Below are positions 45,204-57,120 of a stretch of DNA of 64,000 nt, one piece after another; position 1 is the stretch's first letter; each line of letters begins with the position of its first letter. Both the position numbers and the translations under genes were made by a program. Under the pieces are notes generated by a model that worked only from the letters and a program-made list of their open reading frames with translations, was not told where the DNA came from and did no database searches. Source of the DNA: Pseudopithomyces maydicus (lineage: Eukaryota > Ascomycota > Dothideomycetes > Pleosporales > Didymosphaeriaceae); contig JANTUC010000003.1 of assembly GCA_026873275.1 (NCBI GenBank), positions 2,046,001 to 2,110,000 on the forward strand. Reading direction: 5' to 3'.

Positions 45204-47704
45204 AAGACGAGATTTTGAGCCCGGAGGAAGAGGCATCAGTTAACGTAGACGCTTTGGTCAGCGATGTGTTCGACGATCATCGGGGAAGCACGCCAATGCT
45301 GAACCACGCTCTAGATGCACCACGCCGAGCGACACCTACGGTGCCCCTGGGTTTACAGCACCTGTCATGCCCAGAAATTTCGCACTTGACCAACACAGCC
45401 GCCCGGCGTCGCGAAACGCTGGACCTGTAGCTCCTGCTGTTCCGGTCATCCCTGTGACTACTACTCGGGTCGGTACACCGACAAATAAGAAACCCCAGAA
45501 CGAAATTTTGGAAACAAAAACGGATCCTGTCACGGCGCCAGCAGAGACCCCGACTTTGGCGACGGCACCCACAACGCCTGTCAAGGCCAGTCGAAAGACA
45601 AGCCCAACCAAGACCAGAACCAAGGTTGCAGAAACGCCGAAGAAGCCCATCGAAGAAACAATTGTTGCGGAGAAGAAAGATGCCAGACCGGGGCCCTCGT
45701 CGCCGGCGAAAATGACACCTAGAAGCAAAGCGGCGAGTAAAAAGGCACAGGTTGCCGAAGTAACACCCCTCAGGGATGGAACGGCCCATGCTCCGGTGAT
45801 CCTGCCTTCATTTAAGCGGCAACCTCCCGGGAAGCTTGATCTATCGATTGCTACTAAACCAATCGAGAATCAGGCGCCGTCAACTGGCTCAACCAAACAG
45901 GAGACCCCACTGAAACCAATACGTACAATTCCTGCAACAGTACCTGCTTCGATCCCCGCAAGTCCAGCCACGACTTCTACTGGCTCTCCAATCAAGAAGC
46001 CAATTGGAGCAAAGACTCTTCGGGTCGTAGCCACTCCTAAGACTGAAAGTCCGCCCCAATTGCCTCCGCTTCCGACTCTACCCCAGGTGCCCACGGTAGA
46101 GAAATTACGCTCTAGACAGGCTAGTATTGCCTCTGTCAACCAGCCTGGGACACCAGCGAGCGATTTGATATCGGACACTGCGTCCTTCACTTCAACATCG
46201 ATCTCGCGAGCGAACTCTCCACCGCTGATAGGTGGCAAGGTGGGAAGTGCTCCAGTCAGGAAAAAGACCAAATCCCAGGCAAAGAAAGATCGTCAAGAAC
46301 GAGCCCGTCAAGCTGAGGAGGAGCGAGCAATCGAAGAAAACACGCCCGAACCAGAAGTTATTCAGGCTCCAATTGTCGGGCGCAAGAAGAAGGCTAAGAA
46401 GCCTGCAAGCAATGCTAGACTCCCTACAGCATCTACGAAGAGCAACGAGTCGTCTAAACTCTCGGCCAGAGAGGAAGAGGAACTAGAAGAGCTATATCAA
46501 GCCAATATTGCCGCCAAGCGAGCTGCTGCCGAGAAGGCTTCCATTCCATCACCTAATGTAGAGTTGATGCCTGAACAGGAAACAATGAAAGAGAAGCGAG
46601 AACCTACCTCTCAGTCTATACTTGCCGATCTTCAAAAGACGGGCGAGCTGGTTGCTTCCGCCCTAGAATTCTTCAAGCCGCTTTCATCTACTTTGGCCCA
46701 TGCATCAAAGACAACACAGATGAGCGGAGGGCCCGTTGGTCCTCCTGACCTCAAGATACACTTCACCGAGACCGATCTAGAGACGCTCACGAAAAAGCAA
46801 CCAGTTCGTCTAAGCGGTCATGATGGAACTTCGGACTCTAGGACCTTGATCACACCACAGGGCAAATTTTTTGGGGCCTGACCCAAGAACTAGAAGAGAA
46901 GGCCTTGGAGCTGGAGAAACACATTGAAGAGCTCAAAGGCGCCGCCCGCTTTCATCCCAAGAAGCTTGCCACGCAAAATCCTGGCTCCCAAAGTCTACCC
47001 GCCCTTGCAACAGCGCTTAAAGAAGCTGGTGCAAAATTGAGCAAGAACACAGGCCAAGATATGCCAAAGATGGACTCCCCTGCCTACCAGGGCGGCCCAT
47101 CGCAGCGCTTGCCCTTTCCACCCGTGCAATCACACGACGACCTCTCCGGGACCCAACAACCGCAGACCCCTGCTGATGCAGGTGTTTACTTGAACCAATT
47201 CGTCCTTCCTAACACAGACAATGCACCACCAAACGCACCCCGCCCAGAAATGGCAGCCGTAGGTGGCCTCCCTGGCGCTGGCACAGCGAATATGTCAGTG
47301 AACGCCAATAAGCTTGCTAAAGCGGCAAAGGCGGTTGCTGAGGGGGTGCAGTGGGCCCTGAACTTGAAGGTATTGGCGCCATCACCGCTGATCTACTCGG
47401 TGGGGTGTTTGTGCAGAACCTAGAGGCGCTCGTCGGTGCAGACCTGGGTTTCTCGTCTACAAACTTTGACACAAGCAATGCATATGATCTTCACGGCTTG
47501 GTAAGTGCATTTGAGGCCGGATTCGGACCAAATGGAGGGTTGGAAGCATTTCGTGGAAAGAAGAGAGGTGGGAACGGAAGGAGCGTCCTTAGCGTAGAGG
47601 AGGCGGAGCAAGCGATGCTGGCTGCCAAAAAGGATCACGAGGCATTGGAGAAGAAGTTGAGCGTGTTGATGAAGAGAAACAGGAAGATGGTTGGCAAAGC
47701 TTGA
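45204..47704 (+). CDS. Probable C-terminal half of a long fungal Not4 (frame broken three times)
   Basis: The coding stretch begins after a splice acceptor with DEILSPEEEASVNVDALVSD and ends KKLSVLMKRNRKMVGKA. It is out of frame at 45320-45321 (CC), in the T run 46867-46872 and in the G run 47342-47346; one base at each joins the blocks (GKFF-W-GLTQELEEKALELEKH and AVAEG-G-AVGPELEGIG). The protein is low-complexity with Lys/Ala-rich and Pro/Thr-rich stretches, a conserved QAPIVGRKKKAKK block, a Q/S helix (ILADLQKTGELVASALEFFK) and a final heptad-like helix. From memory these blocks occur in the long C-terminal part of filamentous-fungal Not4, so one gene from 41929 to 47704 is likely. No start ATG is evident, which also argues against a separate gene. 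Confidence 0.65.
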
Positions 47705-48315
47705 TACTCAATGGCACCCATGTCATTACAGCTCTAGCAGCCATGGTTGTCGACGAGAGTGTATGAGCTGGGGCAAAATCCTTGACGAGGCCAAAAATCT
47801 ATTGAAGGTAACACACAAGTGCCTTTCACTATGGCATGCCGATGACCCTATGAACCAGCCCCCAAAAACACTAGACTATTGAGCTTGGTACTTGTGAATC
47901 TAGTGATTTGCACATATATCCCATGCATGGATCTATTTCAAGGCTCCAAGGTTCCAATCCAATGATCCAATGGATGCGGTATCGCCACGTGATCTGTCCG
48001 CCCCCGGCCCCGGGCCCAGGGCCGCACAGACCCATGCAATCGGAGGGCATTAGGCACCTGGCCTAAGTCTTCAGATGACTTCGCACCATCAGACAACGCA
48101 TCGTCTACCACTTAATGCGTAGACAATGCGCGGTTGGAACATAAGTGCAGCTGAACAAGGTTAGGTGCACTGGCTTTTCGTATTTACTAACATTAGGGAA
48201 ATTGTGGTGGGCCTAGTTTGGTGCGGGATATTGGGTTGATCGCACTTCTTACTAAAACCCCAAGTCCTTCCCCACATCCTTCAAGTTGTCACCCAGAAAT
48301 CAATAAACACCCAAA
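47705..48315. other. Intergenic region, Not4 block to CCCH gene
   Basis: It holds the 3' flank of the Not4 region and the promoter of the CCCH gene, with GGATCC-like and CCATGGATC pieces near 47924-47972 and a GC palindrome near 48001-48030. The frame 47691-47882 lacks features. Confidence 0.5.
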
Positions 48316-50277
48316 ATGCTCGGCGACGCGAAATTGAATTACTTGGACACTCGTCTAGAGCAATTCAAGCTTAGCAATCAGACTAGTCAGAACGAACTAC
48401 AGGTATTTATTTTATTGACATGGTCGCATGCGTGCCATAAATCCCGCGCTAACGCATACTACTAGACCCTACTAAGAGAGTATGGCCAATTATTAGAAGA
48501 CTACAATGCTTTAAGGAAATGCAAATCATCCGAGCTGCCAAACAACAGCATGGCGGCAAGCATTACACATACTCCGGCGCCTGAAAATTTCCGCAACCCT
48601 TATGTACTTGTTCTTGTTGATGGCAACGGCTATATTGTACGTAAACTTACTTGGGATCTTGTTGAGTTGAGATAGTTCACTGATTTATTTGCAGTTCAAC
48701 GATCAGCTAGTCAAGGACAAAGAGGAGGGGGCATGCGCACAGCTCGTATGCTGAATGATGCTGTGGAGAAATTCCTAAAAGATCACCCAGTCACCAGGGA
48801 ATCCCGGGTTCTCGTACGCGTATATGCCGACATGACGAATTTGTCGAAGCACCTCGCGAAGACAAAGGTGATTGGTCTAGAGAAACGGTCGTTGATGCCT
48901 TTCGCTGCTGGATTCACAAGGGCCTTGGGCGGCTTTGACTTCATGGACTCATTAGACGAGGAGGGCACAAGGTTCAAAATTAGAGGCAAGTGCCATATAT
49001 CCAAAGAGATGGGGGATTTAATACTGCTGTATATGAGCGAAACGGGTCGGAAATTGAAAATCCATGGTTTTGTGTTGGGGTCTGATGCTGACACTGTTTA
49101 CAGATGCTTTCAAGTTCGCCATAGAGGACACATCTTGCAACCACATACTGTTTGCTGCTTGTCATGGTAAGTACGTATGATGCTAGAATATACTAGACAT
49201 CTCTCTTAATCCAGGGCTGATGTTCAAGATACTGAGTCCCTGTGCAGACATTAGCTATCTATCTCAGCTCGTTCCCTACACTGGTCAAAAAAATAAAATT
49301 ACGCTTATCCAAGGTACCGGGTTCGATGAGGAGTTCTATAAGCTAGGCCTAACCCTTGCTCAATTTCCTACTATATTCCGCTGGTCAGAATTGACTACTG
49401 CGCCATCCATGTCCAACGATTCCTTGACAATGAAAGCTCCTCCAATTAAAGCCTCCGTTTCAACAACGTCAGCTTTGGATCGAGAAGACTGGCGCCATAA
49501 GTCATCGAGCGTCAATGGCAACATACATGACTTGAACGATGTTGTTGATAGATTTCCGGATTTCACCAACGATGCCTCTCCTACGAAGGCCCAGGCTAAC
49601 AAGAAGACCAAGCCATGTCGGTATTTTCAAAAGGTATCCTGTAATTTCCTCGGCTTCTAGGTCTGCAAGGCTAACTTGCGCAGAGCTTTTGTCGCTGGGG
49701 CAACAAGTGCAATTTCGTCCACACTCCCGGCCGCGCTACCACTGGTGTGCAAACCCCATCGTCGACTACCACAATTGCTGGAATTGATCGTAGAAACGTC
49801 TCTGGCTACCTCCCGACCACGATTCCCGATGGATTCATCGCACTCAACAAAGACTTTCACCGTCTCGACGTTTTGATCCGTCAACCTACCGCCGACGAAT
49901 GGCTCACGTACAATTCTCGCTTCCACAAGCAGAAGCCCTGCAACGCACATCACTTGTCTGGCAAATGCACCAATTTTAACTGTCCCTTTGATCATCACCC
50001 TCTCGAAGTCGAAACGCAGCATTGTCTAGAATATGTGCTCAAGTGTAGCCAGTGCCCGCGCAAGGGTGCATGCAGGGACAAGGACTGCTTCCACGGCCAC
50101 ATTTGCCAAAAAGATGGATGCGTGGGGTTTGCAAAGGGATGTAAACTCAAGGCGGATGCTCACGGGGCAGACCCAAATTTAGTGAGCATGGTGCCAGCTG
50201 TTGCGGTTGAGGACATGAGGACGACGCTCATCGATTTGGACGTTTCTGAGGCAGCGTATGAAGGGTCCTCCTGGTAG
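48316..50277 (+). CDS. Fungal CCCH zinc-finger protein with N-terminal coiled coil and NYN-like domain (one frame break)
   Basis: Exons 48316-48402, 48466-48636, 48695-48985, 49104-49166, 49248-49633 and 49684-50277. The third intron (118 bp) has a GC donor (AGAG|GCAAGT); the fourth ends CTGTGCAG, which restores the family motif ACHDISYLSQLVPY. The third exon is one base short at the G run 48727-48731 (KEEGGMRTARML). With that base the phases close to 530 residues. The N-terminus is a short coiled coil, then a domain beginning NPYVLVLVDGNGYIF, a nuclease-like fold of unknown activity. C-terminal zinc fingers follow: CRYFQKSFCRWGNKCNFVH, CNAHHLSGKCTNFNCPFDH and a Cys-rich tail (CSQCPRKGACRDKDCFH). 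Probably RNA-binding; the role is unknown. Confidence 0.85.
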
Positions 50278-50711
50278 GTGGCACTCGCAAGACGTGTGCT
50301 TGGAAAATGATCTGCACCAAGATGATGGAACAAGGGGGACCATGGCCATTGGTTAACTTAACATCGAGTGTGCTTGAAAAAAAGGGGGAAACGACTAGGA
50401 TCTTGATATTGCCTATGAAACCACTTGCCGGATCTATCAGACTCTGAGAGAGGGAGGGAGGGAGGGGGAAACGCTGAGTGGGGGAAGATGATGGATGATA
50501 TCATGTTCCAAAAGTAAAACGTGAATCAAGACTTGATTTCTTATTTTCCCGCACCAATTTCAGAAGTGCAGCTCGGTATCCTCGTGCTATTCTAATCGAA
50601 CGCCAACCATGCCCAATCATAACCATAGCTCATAGATTGCATCGTCCGTGCAGTGTAAATGGGACGAAACCAACGTGATAAAGGAAAGAAAAACATGAAG
50701 GGCCCAGGTTT
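50278..50711. other. Tail-to-tail intergenic region
   Basis: It lies between the convergent CCCH and rei1 genes. A purine run of GAGAGGGAGGGAGGGAGGGG type occurs near 50448-50470. No gene is seen. Confidence 0.55.
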
Positions 50712-52454
50712 TCATTGCAACAACGGGTCGCGGAAGTGCTTCTGATTATTCCCGCGCTTCTCGTTGCCCGCCTGGTACTTGTTCCTCGCGCGCTGCTCGC
50801 GTTTTTGTTCGCGCTTCTCGACAGCGAGAATCTCGGCCTTCTTAGCATCACTGACACCGATCATGCCGAGGCCACCGTTTGCGCGCGTGGTGAGCTGTTG
50901 GCGTCCCCGTCCGCGATCGCCATGTTCCATGTGGTCATCACCGTCTTCATCAGATGCCTCAGCGCCTGCAATGGCGCGTCGTTGAGCAGCCTCCATGCGC
51001 TCGGCGACGCCGGGGTAATTGCGCAGGTTCTGACGGTAATATTTATTCAGTGACCGGTGACCAGCCGTACGGCCGGTGGGCAGGTGAAGCTCGTAATCAT
51101 CGTGGTACACAGCTACAGGGGTCGCGTGGGCGTGTGAATGGAACCCATCAGCACTCTTGTGTGGTCGAGGATCGCCATGGGCGTGGTGCTTGGACTTGTT
51201 GAGGTGTTTCAGGCGATGCGAGCGATCAATGGGAACAGCTGTAATCTCGTCGGTGGGTACGCTCGACACAGTGCTATCTGTCTCCCATCCTTCGTCCTCC
51301 TCCTGTCCTGAGATGACAGCATCGTCCTCATTCCGGGTGACTGTCTTCCGTGCGGCGCCCAACTTGACGCCGCCTCCTGCTGTCGACGTGGAGTCGTCGG
51401 AATCCATACCCTCTTCCATTTCACGGAACTTGTCTGCGTCTGGGTAGGAGCTCCGGAAGTCGTAAAACTCGCCAATCTCGACCAACTCTTCGTCGGTCTC
51501 GAAACCAATCATGCAATGTCCGCGGTCGCGCATATGGGTCTGGACACCGTAGGCAGAATTTGCAATTTTGTGGCACTTGAGACATTCATTCTGCTCGTGG
51601 ATCTTGCTGTGGAGATACTTGATAAGGTTCTCGGGCTCGACCAGGAACTCTCTTTCGGGGATAAACATGCCGTGATGGCGGCCCATGTGGTGAAGGCTGA
51701 GGGAGAAGTTGGGGGAGCGATAGTTGCAGAACAGGCAGTCTTGCAGAGGGTCCGTCTGTATCTTGTTGCTTGAAGCGACGGAGGCCTTGTCGTCTTGTGC
51801 GCTTTCGTTGGTGGCGGTGGGTGACAATGGGTGTTCTGGTTTGTGGGCGGCTTGCGAGGCATGGGGCCGTGTAGGGCGACGGGAGAGGGGCTCTGAGACG
51901 TCAAGGTCGGTGTTCTTGATGCCATCCACCACGGCGGAGAATTCGCGTTCGGCCTCAGGGTCCAGCTCAGTTGCCTCGGAATCTGCTGTCGACGCCATGG
52001 ACTCGCCCAGACTGAAGGCGGAGCTCATGACGGAACCAGTCACGGATGCAGCATCGTCGATGCCGGCCTTTGCCACGTTGGCCCTGTGTTTCTGGCTGTT
52101 CAGGTGGTTGTTGTATGCGTTTTCGCTAAAATACGTCTTCTGGCAAACTTGGCAGGACTTCTCGAAGGAGGCTTTGGCGGCGGTGGCGGCGGCGGAGGCC
52201 TTGTTCGCGAGCACTTTCTCGGTGAAGACCTCGGAAGAGAGTGGGGGAGGGAGGCGACACGACGCTTGAGGTTGTAGCGGCTGCGAGAGTCAGAAAAATT
52301 AACAAGGGTACAGAGGGCATAGTGCCGGAGGCACTCACTGCCAGTCGGTCTGCATGTGGCCGCGCTGCAGGTCGCCGGAGCGGAAGGCAACCTGGCAGGT
52401 ATTGCATGTGAAGGGGTGGGTGGACTGCACCGAGGGCGCTGCTTGGGAGGCCAT
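50712..52454 (-). CDS. rei1: Rei1-type pre-60S ribosome maturation factor (one frame break)
   Basis: Exons 52454-52339 and 52280-50712, 58-bp intron (GTGAGT...CGCAG). As given, exon 2 is one base short at the G run 52243-52247 on the plus strand. Adding it joins HRYNLKRRVASLPPLSSEVF to TEKVLANKASAAA and closes the frame to 561 residues. There are four C2H2 fingers: TCNTCQVAF...HMQTDWH at the N-terminus, CQVCQKTYFSENAYNNHLNSQKH, CLFCNYRS...HMGRHHGM and CLKCHKIANSAYGVQTHMRDRGH. The central linker is acidic. Rei1/ZNF622 acts in the cytoplasm to recycle the Arx1-Alb1 export factors from pre-60S particles and probes the peptide exit tunnel. Confidence 0.92.
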
Positions 52455-53272
52455 GGTGGCTTGGGAAGGATAGGCAGTGGTGGTGGGGGAGAGGGGGAGG
52501 GAGAGGGAGGGAAAAGGAAAAGAGACGAGAGGCGGGATGGCAGTAGTGCTATGGAAATTCCCAAGTGGGTGGGGTCGGTGGGCAAAAAGGCAGGGCCCAA
52601 TGGCGCGTCGGGTCGCAAAAACAAGCAGCAAAAGTTTGTGCAGTGGGAGCAGGCGACCGAGACACTGGAAAGGTGCTTATCAAGCGGCTGGAGGGTTGGC
52701 CGGAGGCAGCGCAGCGTGCCCGGTGCGAGGTGCAAGTGGCCGAGTGTTGGGGGCGTTGGTGGGTGGTGACGTTTTTCTCGAGGACCCCGCTAAGGGCGTG
52801 CAGAAGCGAGAGAGACCCTGGGCGGTAGGTAGGATAGCATGCCGTAACTGGGTAGGTGCTAGTACTGTAGGTAGTAGGTACGGTACCGCGCCCGTACCTC
52901 CAGGGCTACCTGCCTACCTGCCTACCAGCCTAGGTACCAGCCTACCTGCCTACCAGCCTACCTGCCTACCAGCCTACCTGCCTACCAGCCTACCTGCCTA
53001 CCAGCCTACCTGCCTACCAGCCTACCTGCCTACCTGCCTACCCACCGCCCGTACCTTGGTACCTGGCTGGCTATCTACATACTGCCTGCCTATCTGCATA
53101 CTGCCTGCCTACCCACCCACCACCCACCTACCTACCTCCCGCCCACACGCCCACCCACACGCCCACACCTCCAACGGCTTGACGCGTCCACGACCAGCCC
53201 GCGCCGCGCCATGCCACTCGCCACGTCTCCCGTCACGTCTCCCATATAGCACCTGGGCAGCTAGCTGGTGAC
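52455..53272. promoter_or_regulatory. Divergent promoter region, rei1 / HECT ligase
   Basis: 818 bp between divergent starts. It contains purine/pyrimidine-asymmetric sequence near 52480-52530, the 16-bp tandem array annotated below, and a CCACCCACACGCCCACA-like C-rich stretch near 53110-53180. No gene is seen. Confidence 0.55.
52907..53042. repeat. 16-bp tandem repeat (CCTACCTGCCTACCAG)n
   Basis: About six to seven near-perfect copies of a 16-bp unit, itself built from four CCTA/CCAG/CCTG tetramers, with shorter CCTACCTG units at both ends. It lies about 450 bp upstream of rei1 and about 230 bp upstream of the HECT start. Confidence 0.9.
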
Positions 53273-56200
53273 ATGACGCCGCCGCACCGACGACATGTCG
53301 TAGACGTCTCGGATCCTGCCCGCATACTCGACTCGCAGCGCCTCGACAGACAGCGTGCTTTTCAGTCTCTGCTTCGACGGTATCCCATGCCCCGTTGCAG
53401 CACCGGCCACCCACCCTGTGCTGACACCATCACAGCTACATCTCGCAGATCCTGTACGGGTGCACCAGCACCTTCTGCACCACCCCGACGTGTCTCTCCT
53501 GCAGCAAGCGCCTCGTCAACAAGCCCTTCCGTCCACCCACCCACCTCACCGCACGCGCCCTGGCATTCTACCTCGCCAGCCAAGAGCATCCCGCCCGTCG
53601 CCTGTGTCCCCACCAGCTGAATGTCCACCCCGACACCTTGGAGCTTGAACCCGACGACGGCGCCATCCACCGTCGCCGACAGGCGCGGAAGGATCCCAAG
53701 TCGCTGGGCCAGAACCTGTACGACACCCTCGCCGTCATCCTCGCCTTCTCCATCCGTATTCCCACCCCGACCGCCGTGCTCTGTTCGCTCGCTGCGTCTC
53801 CAGCCCCAGTGTCCCATGACAAACATCCGACAGCATTCACACCGGCCATCCGGCAATCTCCCGAGCAGCCTTCACATCCTGCTCCGAGATTGTCCAGATC
53901 AAACACCACCAACATCACTTCCGAGGTACGGAGCAATGGCCAGCGAGTACACAAAATCAGACACGTGCCCAACGACACCCAACACGACATGCAGTCGCAG
54001 AAAATCTCAAGCACTGCTCTTCGCGGCTCCTATGACGGCGCATTGGACGGTGCCATAGCAGAGAAGCTTAGAATAGGCCTGACCCACACTCATTTGCGGC
54101 GGAGGCCCACCCCAAGTGCTGCGCTTCCGGAACCGTCCGTTGGCACCACCAGTGTCTCCTTAGGTACAGCTCCCGACGAGCACGTTGCCGCCTTACCAGT
54201 GTATTCCCATATCACCTCCGAAATTTTGGATCACTTGAAAGATCAGGTCGTGCATCATCGCACCACACAATCTCGACATTTGACTCCCGTCGTCGACTTT
54301 GATCCCAACAGAGGATTTCGTCCTACAACGCTTTTTGTCAATCGATCTTTGTATTACACTCTCAGTGATCCAGAAACATTGCTAGAGTCGTTCCGCGATC
54401 AAAGCAGCCCTGACTACATGTACTCGCCATTGTCTCATCTCGACGCCCATCGTCTGTCACATGCCTTTAGAGACTGGGGTCAAAGAAACGGTGCCCTGAT
54501 CTTTGACAGTTTGTACGAAGCCGTGGATGCATTGTTTAGACCGCCACCCGAACTTGATGCCCAGAAAAGCCCACGTTTGAAACCTTCCCGCAAAGATGCA
54601 GCCTCCCATCGCATCGCAGCTTCGGCTACCACGCCAGGTCGGTACTTGTCCGATTTAGAAGCCGCCCACATCGTCATGATATGCATTCATGCTTTGACAT
54701 CTTCAGTACCCATGGGCTGGCCACACACGTGGATTCAAGTACGCAAACTCAGAGGCTGGGGTGTTGTCATTCCTGGTGCTGTTCCAAGCACAGCTTCGAC
54801 AGACAAGTTTGCGCATCCTTGGCTTGCGATCATTGACGAACTCGAGTATGAACCAGCCTTGCGATTGACGACACGGCTATTGCAAGCTATCGGAACAAGA
54901 AGATGTTATGAACACATGCTCGCGACGGTAAATGCTCAAGATGATCATTCCGGACAGGTAAACTCATATGTAGGAGTAGAGTGTCTGCTCCCAATCTTAC
55001 TAGGTCATCTCACCCAAGTTGAAAAAGCTGCATTAGAACGTAAGGGGAAGACAAGGTCGACGCAAAGCACCGATGACGACCCGGGCTGGACCGTCACCGC
55101 TACTTTCATGGAATTTCTTCGAACAATACTTGTGAAACAATGGAATGGCAACGTTGAGGTCAATAAATGGGACAGTGTTGGGACTGCAGTGGCACTCATG
55201 ACCCATCTTCGTCAGTCACTCCGCTGTTTGATCCTCCGAATAACTCACTAATCATTGCAGACGCTAACTTGAAATCTTTGAATCTACGCCCCGCCATGTT
55301 CCAGGTTCCTTATTTTCAAGAAGAGATCGATTCTATCCAGGCACCACTCGATTTTCTCAAGTACAAGGAGCGACCCAACTCGTTCCATATCTTACAGCAT
55401 CCTATTCTGTTCACTCAAGATGCCCTGGTCGGCTATTTTCGCGCCATCAATTTCAATCGAATGTTCAAGCAGTTCAGGAAGACTGTTCAGGTCACCAATT
55501 TTCAGTCCCGATGGGACCAGCTCGTAAACAATCCTCGCCACTGGAACATTGCCGAGGATCACTTGGGAGTAGTGCTCGCAGAACATCTTGTGCTCGATGT
55601 GACCCGTCAAAGTCCCCTGGAGGAGACTCTGGATCAGCTTTGGGGACAGGAGAAGCGCAAGCTCATGAAACCTTTGAAAGTCAGGATCGGAATCCTGGAG
55701 GGCGAAGTGGGGCTGGATCAGGGCGGCGTTACATATGAATTCTTCAGGCTCGTTCTCAATGAAGCTTTCAAACCTCATCACGGTAATATGGGCCGTTCAG
55801 AATCCTCTTTTTACTGGCTAACAAACAGTAGGCATGTTCACAGTAGATGAACAAACTAATATGACGTGGTTTCAGCCCGCCTCACTCGAGCCGCTTTGGA
55901 AGTTCGAGATGATTGGTGTCCTCTTCTCTCTTGCTATATACAATGGGATTACTCTTCCCGTGACTTTCCCGCTCGCCTTGTACGACTACTTGCTGAACCA
56001 AGCCCATAACACCGAAGGCATCGATGCCATTGACTATATCACTGATGGCTGGCCTGTCCTTGCCAAATCCTTCCACGAGTTTCTAAACTACCAGGGCGAA
56101 GTTTCAGATTTGTTCATGCGCGACTACGCCTTCAGCTTCTCTGCTTTCGGGCAGACCGTTGATGTTGATATGCAGGCCTTCGATGATATGGAGTGGCCGG

Positions 56201-56832
56201 AATCGATCACCGACAGGCACGATCAAAAGCCTAATGGGCTTCGTGTGGACAACCCCGATCTCAACGACCCTCGATGGCGACATTTGCGCAACGGGCGGTC
56301 GGTGCCGCCTACTGTTACAAACGAGACCAGAAAGCAGTTCATCGACGACTACGTAAAGTGGCTCACGTACCGCTCTATTGCCACTCAACTCCAAGCTTTT
56401 ACCCGTGGCTTCCACACATGCCTACACCCCGCTTCGCTTACCTTCTTTATGCCTGAGACCCTTCGCGCCCTCGTAGAAGGCTCTTCCCACACTATATCCC
56501 CATCCCTTCTCCGCTCGCAGTCCGTGCAATACGACACTCCTTACTCACCCACACACCCAACAATAAAGGATTTTTGGGGCATCGTAGAGGGTTACAGTCA
56601 GGATGAATTGAGAAGATTATTGGAGTTCGTCACGGCAAGCGAACGCGTCCCCATCACCGGATACGAAAGTATCAAATTCGAGATCATCAGGGTAGACGGG
56701 GATACCGAGAGATTGCCAACAAGCAGTACATGCTTTGGAAAATTGTGGTTGCCTCAATACGCGTCCAAGGAGAGGCTGAGAGAGAAGCTAGGTGTGGCAA
56801 TCAGGAACAGCGAGGGTTTTGGAATAGTGTAG
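53273..56832 (+). CDS. AZUL-HECT E3 ubiquitin ligase (Hul4/UBE3A-like)
   Basis: Exons 53273-53379, 53436-55210, 55261-55782 and 55832-56832, introns 56, 50 and 49 bp, closing to 1,134 residues without a frame break. After about 35 residues comes an AZUL zinc finger (RRYISQILYGC, FCTTPTCLSC), the N-terminal module of UBE3A that binds the proteasome subunit Rpn10 in animals. The middle is helical. The HECT domain fills the last 370 or so residues, with EGEVGLDQGGVTYEFF near its start and the catalytic Cys at about 1102 in TSSTCFGKLWLP. The C-terminus GFGIV matches HECT ends. Substrates are unknown. Confidence 0.92.
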
Positions 56833-57120
56833 AGATCCAAGGACTCTGTTGTAAGATAGGAGGGGTTTTGATTTTGGGGATGAGAGAAATGTATCATGGT
56901 GTGCGAAGCATTATATTATCAATGGTGGTGATAGATGAACAATAACAATAACAATGACGGCACGAGTGGATGATGAAGTCTAATTTGATCCAGCTTCTGA
57001 CAATCATCATGCGCGTGATGAAGAGAGTTTGAGGTATCATGAAGTCTCAAAGAAATGCGTGTTTTTTTTTAAGTTACCAAAGCTGTAATGCTGAGCTGAG
57101 AGTAATCGCAAAAAAACCAC

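Noticed and set aside
52907..53042. CRISPR-like array
   Set aside because: The units are contiguous with no unique spacers and the genome is fungal; it is an ordinary tandem repeat.
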